Below the pieces are notes generated by a model. The model was not told the origin of the DNA, did no database searches, and saw nothing but the letters and a program-made list of their open reading frames with translations. A stretch of 64,000 nucleotides of DNA, from contig CP107926.1 in the NCBI GenBank assembly GCA_036015235.1, positions 6,261,501 to 6,325,500 of the forward strand. Direction: 5' to 3'. Position numbers and translations under genes: made by a program. Shown piece after piece: positions 1-8,067 of the stretch. How positions within the stretch are numbered: position 1 is the stretch's first letter; the number at the start of each line of letters is the position of its first letter. Origin of the DNA: Streptomyces sp. NBC_00433 (GTDB taxonomy: Bacteria; Actinomycetota; Actinomycetes; Streptomycetales; Streptomycetaceae).

Positions 1-1164
1 CAGGGGGCGCTCACGGGGCTGTCCGGCGCGGCCAACGCCGTGGACGGCTGCCTCGTGCTGTCGCTGCGGAAGATGGACCGGATCGTGGAGATCGACCCGG
101 TGGACCGCGTCGCCGTCGTCGAACCCGGCGTCGTCAACGCGGTGCTGTCCCGCGCGGTCGCCGAGCAGGGGCTGTACTACCCGCCTGACCCGTCGAGTTG
201 GGAGCAGTGCACCATCGGCGGCAACATCGGCACCGGCGCCGGCGGCCTGTGCTGCGTCAAATACGGCGTCACCGCCGAGTACGTCCTCGGCCTGGACGTC
301 GTCCTCGCCGACGGGCGGCTGCTGACCACCGGCCGGCGTACGGCCAAGGGCGTCGCGGGCTACGACCTCACGCGGCTCTTCGTCGGCTCCGAGGGCACCC
401 TCGGCGTCGTCGTCAAGGCGGTCGTCGCCCTCAAGCCGGCGCCGCCCCGACAGCTCGCGCTGGTCGCCGAGTTCCCCTCCACGGCGGCCGCCTGCGCGGC
501 GGTCTGCGCGATCATGGAGGGCGGCCACGTGCCGTCGCTGCTGGAGCTGATGGACGCCACCACCATCCGCGCGGTCAACGCCATGGCGCAGATGGGGCTC
601 CCGGAGTCCACCGAGGCACTGCTGCTCGCCGCGTTCGACACCCCCGACCCGGCGGCCGACCTCGCCGCGCTCGGCGCGCTGTGCACGGCGGCCGGGGCCA
701 CCGAGGTCGTGCCCGCGCAGGACGCCGCGGAGTCCGAGATGCTGCTCCAGGCGCGCCGGCTGTCGCTCACCGCGCTGGAGAAGGTGTCCACGGCCACGAT
801 GATCGACGACGTGTGCGTGCCGCGCGGGCGGCTCGGCGACATGCTGGACGGGGTCGCCGCGATCGCCGCCCGCCACGACCTGACGATCGGCGTGTGCGCG
901 CACGCCGGCGACGGCAACACCCACCCCGTGGTCTGCTTCGACGCGCACGACCCCGACGAGACCCGGCGGGCCCGGGAGTCCTTCGACGAGATCATGGCGC
1001 TCGGCCTGGAGCTGGGCGGCACCATCACCGGCGAGCACGGGGTGGGACTGCTGAAGAAGGACTGGCTGGCGCGCGAACTCGGCCCCACCGGGGTGGAGCT
1101 GCAGCGCGGTATCAAGGCCGTCTTCGACCCGCTCGGGCTGCTCAACCCGGGCAAGGTCTTCTGA
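1..1164 (+). CDS. FAD-linked oxidase, GlcD-like (5' end outside window)
   Basis: FAD-binding oxidoreductase of the glycolate oxidase GlcD / D-lactate dehydrogenase type, which oxidises a 2-hydroxy acid to the 2-oxo acid with FAD. The frame is open from base 1, so the start lies upstream; 387 residues are visible and family members are usually about 450-480. The visible N-terminus begins inside the PCMH-type FAD-binding domain (GALTGLSGAAN, then GGNIGTGAGG and the GSEGTLGVV segment). The FAD-oxidase C-terminal domain follows with HAGDGNTHP, GEHGVGLLK and a terminal NPGKVF. The convergent SsgA-like gene starts only 12 bases past the stop. The family is clear; the substrate cannot be decided. 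Confidence 0.9.
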   Translation, partial: QGALTGLSGAANAVDGCLVLSLRKMDRIVEIDPVDRVAVVEPGVVNAVLSRAVAEQGLYYPPDPSSWEQCTIGGNIGTGAGGLCCVKYGVTAEYVLGLDVVLADGRLLTTGRRTAKGVAGYDLTRLFVGSEGTLGVVVKAVVALKPAPPRQLALVAEFPSTAAACAAVCAIMEGGHVPSLLELMDATTIRAVNAMAQMGLPESTEALLLAAFDTPDPAADLAALGALCTAAGATEVVPAQDAAESEMLLQARRLSLTALEKVSTATMIDDVCVPRGRLGDMLDGVAAIAARHDLTIGVCAHAGDGNTHPVVCFDAHDPDETRRARESFDEIMALGLELGGTITGEHGVGLLKKDWLARELGPTGVELQRGIKAVFDPLGLLNPGKVF

Positions 1165-1176
1165 CCGCCGCCGGGG

Positions 1177-1680
1177 TCACGCACTCGCGTCAGGAGTGTC
1201 GTCCTTCCGTCCCTGTCTGGGGTCCCGGGGCCCGGGTGCGGGATTGCCCAGCCACAGCTCGTCGCCGGCCGCCGGGGCCAGCAGGCGGCTCAACCCGTCG
1301 TCCATGCCGAGCTGTTCGTGCTCGGTGCCCGGCGCGACCATCCGCAGGGTGCGCTCCAGCCAGGCCGCGACGGGCGAGGACGGCGCTTCGAGCAGCGCCT
1401 CGCCGTCCGGCGAGCTGAGCGCCATGCACAGCACACTGCGGCCGTTGACCTTCGTCGGCCAGATCCGCACATCGCCGTGCCCGCACGGTCTGAAAACCCC
1501 CTCCACGATCAGCTCGCGCGCGAACGTCCAGTTCACGGGCGCGTCGGAGCCCACGTGGAAGGTGACGTGCACGGCGAACGGGTCGTCCGTGCGGTAGGCC
1601 AGCTTGGCCGGCACGGGGATGCTGCGCTCGGGCGACAGCACCAGCTGCATTTCGAGTTCGCGTTCCACCACGGTCTGCAT
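1177..1680 (-). CDS. ssgG: SsgA-family sporulation/cell division regulator, probably SsgG
   Basis: SsgA-like proteins occur only in morphologically complex actinomycetes and guide septum placement and peptidoglycan remodelling during sporulation. The 167-residue product shows the family pattern: ELEMQLVLSPE, a DPFAVHVTFH strand, WTFARELI, DVRIWPT and LSSPDGEALLEAP. I start at the ATG at 1678-1680 because AAGGA sits 10 bases upstream; the open frame runs further up but without family similarity. The C-terminus is some 25 residues longer than the usual 130-145. The symbol ssgG rests on neighbourhood (FAD oxidase on one side, RDD/M6 protease/pncB on the other), recalled from S. coelicolor and not checked. 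Other SsgA paralogues are possible. Confidence 0.75.
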   Translation of the reverse strand: MQTVVERELEMQLVLSPERSIPVPAKLAYRTDDPFAVHVTFHVGSDAPVNWTFARELIVEGVFRPCGHGDVRIWPTKVNGRSVLCMALSSPDGEALLEAPSSPVAAWLERTLRMVAPGTEHEQLGMDDGLSRLLAPAAGDELWLGNPAPGPRDPRQGRKDDTPDASA

Positions 1681-1948
1681 CGAGTCGACGTCCTTTCCTT
1701 GGCGGCGGCCCCTCTTGGCGGGTATCGCGAACGGGGCCAGCACCTGGAGAGAGCGCGTGCCTCCTCCACCATTACGCGGCTTCGCGGGATTCGGTTCAAA
1801 TTTCACGAAGAGGGGGCGCGCGGCGCCGTGTGAGGGTAAGGACGGGTCAGGGAGGGTGGTGTGCGGCGGCGCGGTCCCGCCGGGTCCGCCGGTCTGGTAT
1901 TTCTGGACGCTGAAGACCCCGGCCGAGCAGATACGGAACCTGTGAACC

Positions 1949-3061
1949 ATGAGCGCACCTCCTTCTGGCTCCTCCGGTTCTTCGTCGTCCGCGTCCCCGG
2001 CGCCGGGCTACTACCCGGACCCGTCCATCCCGAACTACATCCGCTACTGGAGCGGTTCCGGCTGGGTCCCGGGTACGAGCCGGCCCGCACCGGCCGCCGC
2101 GCCGCCGGCGGTGGACGAGTCGGGTCCGATGTTCCTGGACGCCGACCCGTCGGCGCCGGCCGCGGTGCAAGGGGTGCCCGAGGCGCCGATCCCGGCGCCC
2201 GCCGCCGAGCCGCCGCCCGTCTGGCCCGAGCCCGCGGCCGCTCCGGCGCCCTTGCCCGCCCCCGCCCCTGCCGCTGAGCCGCCGGCCGCGTGGCCCGTGC
2301 CCGCCGCGGGCGGCGGCGAGCTGCCCCCCATCTCCTGGGGCGCGCCGCCCCCGGAGGCCGAGCAGCGGGCGCCGGCCCATCAGCCGCCGAGGACCGACCC
2401 GCGGCCCGCGCCCCCCGGGCCGCCCGCCTGGAACCGTCCGTCACCGCAGGGCGGCGCCCCCGGGGTGCCCGCGCAGACACCCGCGCCCTGGGCCGAGCAG
2501 GTGCACGACCTGGCCCGCGAAGGCGTCACCCCCTGGCGGCCCGTCGCGAACGACCCCTTCGGCAGCGCCCGCGCGCAGGAGCGCCCAGGCGGGCTGGCCC
2601 GGCGGTTCGCCGCGCGGGTCGTCGACACGGTGCTCTTCGCCTCGGTCACCGCGGCGGCGGCCCTGCCGCTCGGCTCCGCCGCCTACCACCACGCCAAGGA
2701 CAAGGTCGACGCGGCCAAGCTGACCGGGGAGACGGTCAAGGTCTGGCTCCTCGACGCCACGACCGGGGCGGAGTTGGGGGCGGTGCTCGTCGTCGCCCTC
2801 CTCGCCGGGGTCCTCCTCGAAGTCCTCCCCACCGCCAGGTGGGGGCGCACGATCGGCAAGAGGCTGCTCGGGCTCAAGGTCCTCGACATCGAGGCGCAGC
2901 AGCCACCCGGCTTCGGGGCGAGCTTGCGGCGCTGGCTCGTCCGCTCCGTCCTCAACGTGTTCGTCGTGGGCGCCGTCGGTGTCGCCTGGTGCGTTTTCGA
3001 CCGCCCTTGGCGCCAGGGCTGGCACGACAAGGCGGCACGCACCTTCGTCGCCGGCGCTTAG
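1949..3061 (+). CDS. DUF2510-RDD membrane protein
   Basis: A 370-residue membrane protein. The N-terminus carries a short DUF2510-like module (GYYPDPSIPNYIRYWSGSGW, around residues 13-34). A long Pro/Ala-rich, low-complexity linker runs to about residue 200. The C-terminal RDD domain begins at LARRFAARVVDTVLFA, with hydrophobic helices and a closing RQGWHDKAARTFV motif typical of the family. RDD proteins are small multi-helix membrane proteins of uncertain, possibly transport-related, function. A second RDD gene lies 282 bases downstream on the same strand, separated by an inverted intergenic repeat. The ATG is the first in the frame after the divergent ssgG region. Confidence 0.85.
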   Translation: MSAPPSGSSGSSSSASPAPGYYPDPSIPNYIRYWSGSGWVPGTSRPAPAAAPPAVDESGPMFLDADPSAPAAVQGVPEAPIPAPAAEPPPVWPEPAAAPAPLPAPAPAAEPPAAWPVPAAGGGELPPISWGAPPPEAEQRAPAHQPPRTDPRPAPPGPPAWNRPSPQGGAPGVPAQTPAPWAEQVHDLAREGVTPWRPVANDPFGSARAQERPGGLARRFAARVVDTVLFASVTAAAALPLGSAAYHHAKDKVDAAKLTGETVKVWLLDATTGAELGAVLVVALLAGVLLEVLPTARWGRTIGKRLLGLKVLDIEAQQPPGFGASLRRWLVRSVLNVFVVGAVGVAWCVFDRPWRQGWHDKAARTFVAGA

Positions 3062-3097
3062 CCCGAACGGCGCCCTTCCGCTGGCCGCGGTGGGTGT

Positions 3098-3290
3098 GCG
3101 GTTCCCCTTCGCAAGGGGGTGCCCACCAGGGGCGCGGGGAACCGCGCGACCAGCCCCCACCGGGCGCGCGGGTCGTCACCGACCCGAAGGGGCTGTTCGG
3201 TCCATGCCGGACCACCGGCCGGTGGGTGGCTGAGCGCGCAGTTCCCCGCGCCCCTCGTGGGCACCCCCCTGCCGAAGGGGCCGGGTCGCC
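3098..3290. repeat. Dispersed intergenic repeat, inverted pair
   Basis: Two oppositely oriented copies of the window's repeat core face each other between the two RDD genes. GGGGCGCGGGGAACCGCGCG lies around 3129-3148 and CGCGCAGTTCCCCGCGCCCC around 3235-3254. Flanking GTGCCCACC and GGTGGGCAC-type arms extend the pairing, so the transcript could fold into a long hairpin. The same core recurs near 35.1, 40.4, 44.8 and 62.7 kb, always between genes. Confidence 0.75.
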
Positions 3291-3343
3291 CGGATGGAAC
3301 GTGGTGGCGGGCAGGGCGGGGCGGGCCGGGATTGACTCGGCGT

Positions 3344-3916
3344 ATGAGCAGTGATCAGACGCCGCCGGACGGAAACCCGCCCCCCGCCGGAGGCAACCCG
3401 TACGGGAGTCCGCCACCCGCCGGAGGGAACCCGTACGGCTCGGGCGGCGGCTTCGGCGGGCAGGAGCCGGACCCGATGGCCGGCATGCCCCCGCTGGCCG
3501 CCTCCGGCAGAAGAGTGCTCGCCCGCGTCATCGACATCATCATCGTGCTGGTGCCCGCGGGCTTTCTGGACTGGGCGGCCGGCGGTGTGCACGGCAGCGA
3601 CTTCACCGCCGGCCGGTCCGCGGTCGGCGGTGTCTTCACCGCGGCGCTGGGCTTCCTCTACGAGTGGTACATGACGAAGTCCACCGGCCAGACGGTGGGC
3701 AAGAAGCTGATGGGCCTTCGGGCGGCGATGCTGTCCGACGGCAGTGTGCCGACGACGAACTCCGCCGCGGCCCGCGCCGCGATCCTGTGGCTGCCGGCCT
3801 TCTGCTGCAGCTGCTTCTGGTTCCTGATCATCGGCATCACCGTGCTGTTCGACAAGCCCTACCGGCAGGGGCTGCACGAGAAGGCGGCCAAGACCGTGGT
3901 CGTGACCGCCGTCTGA
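3344..3916 (+). CDS. RDD family membrane protein
   Basis: A 190-residue membrane protein. A Pro/Gly-rich N-terminus contains near-identical tandem units (PPPAGGNPYGS twice, then GGNPYGSGGG). The RDD domain starts at LAASGRRVLARVIDIIIVLVP and has three hydrophobic stretches. TGQTVGKKLMGLR and KPYRQGLHEKAAKTVV are characteristic RDD motifs. I chose the ATG at 3344 because the longer frame upstream translates the intergenic repeat. The role is unknown; the pairing with the upstream RDD gene suggests duplication. Confidence 0.85.
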   Translation: MSSDQTPPDGNPPPAGGNPYGSPPPAGGNPYGSGGGFGGQEPDPMAGMPPLAASGRRVLARVIDIIIVLVPAGFLDWAAGGVHGSDFTAGRSAVGGVFTAALGFLYEWYMTKSTGQTVGKKLMGLRAAMLSDGSVPTTNSAAARAAILWLPAFCCSCFWFLIIGITVLFDKPYRQGLHEKAAKTVVVTAV

Positions 3917-3933
3917 TGGCCCGCGCCGGCGGT

Positions 3934-4227
3934 TCAGCGCCGGGTCGAGCGCGCTCCGACCCGGGAGTCGGCGCCGGCCGCCACGCGGGAGCGCGGGACG
4001 GGCACGGCGGCCGGGGGGATCGGGGCCGGGCCGAGCGAGGCGCGGCGGCGGGCGGCCACCGGCACGGTCATGCTCACCGCGACGAGCAGTCCGAGCAGCA
4101 GCCCGCCGGCGGCCACGGCGACGACCGCGGCGCCGGAGCGTACGCCGGTCAGCAGCAGTGTCGCGAGGGTGGACAGCACGACGGTGAGGGAACCGTAGGC
4201 GAGTTGCAGTGTCGTCGGACGTGGCAT
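3934..4227 (-). CDS. Small hypothetical membrane protein
   Basis: A 97-residue protein starting at MPRPTTLQLAYG. Two hydrophobic segments (roughly residues 7-25 and 30-52) suggest two membrane helices, followed by a basic, Ala/Pro/Arg-rich cytoplasmic-looking tail ending ARSTRR. I preferred this ATG because the helix begins just after it; the frame stays open for another 30 residues upstream with no hydrophobic or conserved character. It converges with the RDD gene. I do not recognise a family. Confidence 0.55.
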   Translation of the reverse strand: MPRPTTLQLAYGSLTVVLSTLATLLLTGVRSGAAVVAVAAGGLLLGLLVAVSMTVPVAARRRASLGPAPIPPAAVPVPRSRVAAGADSRVGARSTRR

Positions 4228-4538
4228 CGGGGGAACCGTCCTCGGGTACGTCGAAGCGGGGGCACGCTGACGGGTGGTTCCTGTTCGGCATGCCCGGGGC
4301 GAACACCCGGTAAGCATGACCTAACCAACGGCGCGGTGCACAAGGGGGCGCACGGGGTCGCACGCGCGTCCGGATATCTCAACGCAATTGTGCCGGAAGG
4401 GCACTTGCGGAGCCTGATGTCCGCTCAGCGGAGCCGTGGAACCGGTAAACGTACTGTCCTGCCATGCCCAAGTCAAGGTCTGTTTTTTCGTCCGTCACTC
4501 CGATGCAATGGCCTTTCCCAAGGGGAGGTCAAGTAATC
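4228..4538. other. Intergenic region upstream of the M6 protease
   Basis: 311 bases with no convincing gene, less GC-rich than its surroundings around 4370-4545. A small hairpin (GTGCC, loop of 5, GGCAC) lies at 4390-4404. The strong AGGGGAGGT ribosome-binding site of the protease is at 4521-4529. The promoters of the divergent membrane-protein gene and the protease must lie here, but I cannot place -35/-10 boxes with confidence. Confidence 0.5.
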
Positions 4539-6956
4539 TTGAGATATCAGCGGAGGATCACCCAACCCGCCGCCCTGGCGCTGGCGATCGCCGTGCTGGG
4601 CGTGCTTCCCACCGCCACCGCGGCGGGCGCGTTCGCGGCGGCTCCGGGCAGCGCGCCGGGCACCGTACCTGCGGCTTCGGCGCACGACCCGGCGGAGAGC
4701 CAGGCGCACGACCTGCCGGGCCCGTTCAGCAAGCAGCAGGACGCCGAGCGCTCCGCAGCCCTGCAGCAGGTGGTCGCCGGGCAGGCGACCGTCCAGCAGA
4801 TCGGCGCCTCCAAGGTCGTGCAGCTCGGCTCCGGCAAGGGCAAGAAGAGCAAGTACGTCGAGCTGGGCCGGGAGAAGACCGACAAGATCTTCACCATCCT
4901 CGCCGAGTTCGGCGACCAGGTGGACAGCACCACCACCTACGACCCGGACGGTCCCGACGGCCCCGAGGCCCCGGTGACCAAGTACGGCGGCACCGCGGGC
5001 CCGGCGCACAACACCATCGCCAAGCCCGACCCGAAGACCGACAACAGCACCGCCTGGCAGGCCGACTACAACCAGCAGCACTTCCAGGACCTGTACTTCT
5101 CGCACGCGGCCGGCAAGGACTCGCTGGCCACGTACTACGAGAAGCAGTCCTCGGGCCGCTACTCGGTCGACGGTGAGGTCTCCGCCTGGGTCAAGGTGCC
5201 CTGGAACGAGGCCCGTTACGGCTCGAACTACTGCGGCAGCACCATCTGCTCCAGCGCCTGGGACCTGATCCGCGACGCCACCACGGCCTTTGTCGCCGAC
5301 CAGAAGGCGCAGGGCCGCACATCGGCGCAGATCAAGGCGGACCTGGCGCAGTACGACCAGTGGGACCGCTACGACTACGACGGCGACGGCAACTTCAACG
5401 AGCCCGACGGCTACATCGACCACTTCCAGATCGTGCACGCCGGCGAGGACGAGTCGGCCGGCGGCGGCGTCCAGGCCACCGACGCGCTGTGGGCGCACCG
5501 CTGGTACGCGTACGGCACCGACGCGGGCCGTACCGGCCCCGGCACGAACAAGGCGGGCGGCACCCAGATCGGCGACACCGGCATCTGGGTCGGCGACTAC
5601 ACCCTCCAGCCGGAGAACGGCGGCCTCGGCGTCTTCGCGCACGAGTACGGCCACGACCTGGGCCTGCCCGACGAGTACGACACCACGTACATCGGCGAGA
5701 ACAGCACCGCCTTCTGGACGCTGATGTCGTCCGGCTCGTGGATGGGCACCGGCAAGAACGCGATCGGCGACCGCCCGGACGACATGAACGCCTGGGACAA
5801 GCTGCAGCTGGGCTGGCTCAACTACGGCACCGCCAAGGCCGCGACGCGCTCCACCACCAAGCTGGGCGTCGCCGAGTACAACACCAAGGACAAGCAGGCG
5901 CTGATCGTCACGCTGCCCGACAAGACCGTCACCACCTCGATCACCCAGCCCGCCGAGGGCAGCAAGCAGTGGTGGTCCGGCAGCGGCGACAACCTGTCGA
6001 ACACCCTGACGCGTTCGGTGGACCTCACGGGCAAGTCGTCGGCGTCGCTCACCCTGAAGGGGTGGTGGGACATCGAGGAGAACTACGACTACCTCTACAC
6101 CGAGGCCTCCGCCGACGGCGGCGCCAGCTGGACCGCGCTCGACGGCACCGCGAACGGCAAGTCGCTGCCCAGGGACGGCGGCGACGCCCCGGCCCTGACC
6201 GGCACCAGCGGCGCGTACGAGGACCTGTCCTTCCCGCTGGACGCCTACGCGGGCAAGCAGATACAGCTGCGCTTCCGCTACCTCACCGACGGCGGTGTGG
6301 CCCAGCAGGGCTTCGCGGCCGACGCGATCACCGTGACCGCCGACGGTGCCGCCGTGGTCACCGACGGCGCCGAGACCGACGACAACGGCTGGACCGCCAA
6401 GGGCTTCACCCGGATCGGCGCGTCCTTCACCAACGAATACCCCGAGTTCTACATCGCGGAGAACCGGCAGTACGTCAGCTTCGACCAGACGCTGCAGACC
6501 GGCCCGTACAACTTCGGCTGGCTCAACAGCAAGGCCAAGCAGGTCGAGCACTTCCCGTACCAGAACGGACTCGTCGTGTGGCTGTGGGACACCTCGCAGG
6601 CCGACAACAACGTCGGTGCGCACCCGGGTGCCGGTGAGATCCTGCCGGTCGACGCCCACGCCAAGCCGGAGAAGTGGTCGGACGGCTCGGTGATGCGCAA
6701 CCGCATCCAGGCCTACGACTCGTCCTTCAGCTGGTACCCGACGCAGGGCCTGACCCTGCACAACAACGGGGTCGCCGCCAAGATCGCCCCGAAGCTCGGC
6801 TCGCCGATCTTCGACGACCACTACGGGACCTACTGGTACAGCAGCAACCCGTACGGCAGCGTGCAGGTGCCCGACACGAACACCCGGATCACCATCGTGG
6901 CCGAGCCGCTGAGCGGCAGCACGATGACGCTCCAGGTCGGGCCCGCGCACCGCTGA
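4539..6956 (+). CDS. Secreted M6 (immune inhibitor A-like) metalloprotease
   Basis: A large exported zinc endopeptidase of the immune inhibitor A / M6 family, 805 residues. The TTG at 4539 is preferred because AGGGGAGGT lies 10 bases upstream and translation then begins directly with a signal peptide (RYQRR, then an Ala/Leu-rich core ending near TAAGAFA). The catalytic motif HEYGH (H368) sits in FAHEYGHDLGLPDEYD, followed by MSSGSWMG. The C-terminal half has the beta-sandwich regions usual in the family (WWDIEENYDYLY, QLRFRYLTDGG). The propeptide is about residues 35-180. It is one of three M6-type proteases in the window and is far larger than the pair near 56 kb. Probable role: extracellular protein degradation. 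Confidence 0.92.
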   Translation: MRYQRRITQPAALALAIAVLGVLPTATAAGAFAAAPGSAPGTVPAASAHDPAESQAHDLPGPFSKQQDAERSAALQQVVAGQATVQQIGASKVVQLGSGKGKKSKYVELGREKTDKIFTILAEFGDQVDSTTTYDPDGPDGPEAPVTKYGGTAGPAHNTIAKPDPKTDNSTAWQADYNQQHFQDLYFSHAAGKDSLATYYEKQSSGRYSVDGEVSAWVKVPWNEARYGSNYCGSTICSSAWDLIRDATTAFVADQKAQGRTSAQIKADLAQYDQWDRYDYDGDGNFNEPDGYIDHFQIVHAGEDESAGGGVQATDALWAHRWYAYGTDAGRTGPGTNKAGGTQIGDTGIWVGDYTLQPENGGLGVFAHEYGHDLGLPDEYDTTYIGENSTAFWTLMSSGSWMGTGKNAIGDRPDDMNAWDKLQLGWLNYGTAKAATRSTTKLGVAEYNTKDKQALIVTLPDKTVTTSITQPAEGSKQWWSGSGDNLSNTLTRSVDLTGKSSASLTLKGWWDIEENYDYLYTEASADGGASWTALDGTANGKSLPRDGGDAPALTGTSGAYEDLSFPLDAYAGKQIQLRFRYLTDGGVAQQGFAADAITVTADGAAVVTDGAETDDNGWTAKGFTRIGASFTNEYPEFYIAENRQYVSFDQTLQTGPYNFGWLNSKAKQVEHFPYQNGLVVWLWDTSQADNNVGAHPGAGEILPVDAHAKPEKWSDGSVMRNRIQAYDSSFSWYPTQGLTLHNNGVAAKIAPKLGSPIFDDHYGTYWYSSNPYGSVQVPDTNTRITIVAEPLSGSTMTLQVGPAHR

Positions 6957-7041
6957 CGCCATCGGCTGTCCCACCTGCGGTCATGCCGCGTTCGGCCGTC
7001 GCCTGCTGGTGGGCGGCGGCCGGACCGCACAAGATGTGGAC

Positions 7042-7344
7042 ATGGCCGTAGGAGGTTTCATCAAGCTGCCGAGCGGCACGGTCGTCGTCGCCCTCGTGCT
7101 GGCGCACCCTGCCGACCCGGCGCACACGGTCCGGGTCGTGGTGCACGCCCTGAACCGGCAGCGCGCGCTGACCCGGCTCAGCAACCTGGGCTTCCGCGGC
7201 ACCCGCCTGACGGGCAATGCCGAGCCGCCCACCCCGGACGAGATCACCGCGGTGCTGCACCACCCGGACGGCCTCATCTGGCGCGACCACCGCGCCAGGA
7301 CGTCCGACCCCTGGCACCCGATCTCGACGCTGAACCGCGTCTAG
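7042..7344 (+). CDS. Hypothetical small protein
   Basis: A 100-residue protein (MAVGGFIKLPSGTVVVALVL...) with no family I recognise. Third-position GC is high in this frame, which supports coding. It has beta-strand-like segments, a central LTRLSNLGFRGTRLTGN motif and no signal peptide or clear membrane helix. The start is uncertain because no strong ribosome-binding site precedes this ATG. It lies between the M6 protease and the convergent pncA. A tandem duplication of GAACGCCGGGACG just after its stop (about 7344-7370) may be part of a shared terminator. Confidence 0.55.
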   Translation: MAVGGFIKLPSGTVVVALVLAHPADPAHTVRVVVHALNRQRALTRLSNLGFRGTRLTGNAEPPTPDEITAVLHHPDGLIWRDHRARTSDPWHPISTLNRV

Positions 7345-7409
7345 AACGCCGGGACGGAACGCCGGGACGCGCCGGCGACGCCGGACGCGCCCGGAAGGCC
7401 GGGCGGCGC

Positions 7410-7985
7410 CTACACCTGCACCAGGCCCACGCCCGACGCCCGCAGCTCCGCCAGCGCCTTCTCCGTGGTCTCCTCGGCCACCCCGGCGGTCAGCGCGACC
7501 AGCACGCGGGTCGTGAAGCCCTCCCTGGCCGCGTCCAGGGCCGTCGCCCGCACGCAGTGGTCGGTGGCGATGCCGACCACGTCCACCTCGCTGACGTCGC
7601 GCTCCCGCAGCCAGCCCGCCAGGCCCTCGCCGTTCTCGTCGCGGCCCTCGAAGCCGCTGTAGGCCGCCGCGTAGGCGCCCTTGTCGAAGACCGCGTCCAC
7701 CGCGCCCGAGGCCACCGCGGGGGCGAAGTTCGGGTGGAAGCCGACCCCCTCGGTCCCGGCCACGCAGTGCACGGGCCAGGAGGTGACGAAGTCCGGCTCG
7801 GCCGAGAAGTGGTCCCCGGGGTCGACATGGTGGTCCCGGGTGGCCACCACGTGCCGGTAGCTGCCTGCCGCCTCCCCGATCAGGTCCGTGACCGCGGCGG
7901 CCACGTCCGCCCCTCCGGCGACCGCGAGGCTGCCTCCCTCGCAGAAGTCGTTCTGCACGTCGACGACGATCAGTGCGCGGTGCAT
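7410..7985 (-). CDS. pncA: Nicotinamidase
   Basis: Cytosolic isochorismatase-fold hydrolase that converts nicotinamide to nicotinate, the first step of NAD salvage; it would also activate pyrazinamide. The 191-residue length is normal. Catalytic residues are visible: Asp9 in VVDVQNDFCEGG, a Lys in FDKGAYAAAYSGFEG, and Cys144 in VGIATDHCVRATALDA. The cis-peptide-type GIATDHC segment is characteristic. The next gene upstream on the same strand, 82 bases away, is pncB, which uses nicotinate, so the two probably form one NAD-salvage transcript. Confidence 0.95.
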   Translation of the reverse strand: MHRALIVVDVQNDFCEGGSLAVAGGADVAAAVTDLIGEAAGSYRHVVATRDHHVDPGDHFSAEPDFVTSWPVHCVAGTEGVGFHPNFAPAVASGAVDAVFDKGAYAAAYSGFEGRDENGEGLAGWLRERDVSEVDVVGIATDHCVRATALDAAREGFTTRVLVALTAGVAEETTEKALAELRASGVGLVQV

Positions 7986-8067
7986 TTTGCCCTTTCGGCG
8001 GTGGGTGGATACGGCCTGAGCGTAGGGATTCTCCCCCGCCGCGGGAAGCCCCGCACGCGGCCGGGAG

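Noticed and set aside
2044..3416. Arg/Pro-rich ORFs overlapping the RDD genes and the first repeat cluster
   Set aside because: These are low-complexity shadow frames; the RDD proteins and the repeat explain the sequence.
4473..6974. 833-residue antisense ORF opposite the M6 protease
   Set aside because: It is the complementary frame of a gene with a signal peptide and full HExxH motif; its composition is that of GC-rich shadow translation.
7345..7409. Tandem duplication GAACGCCGGGACG as a mobile-element footprint
   Set aside because: It is a single 13-bp duplication between convergent genes; slippage explains it.
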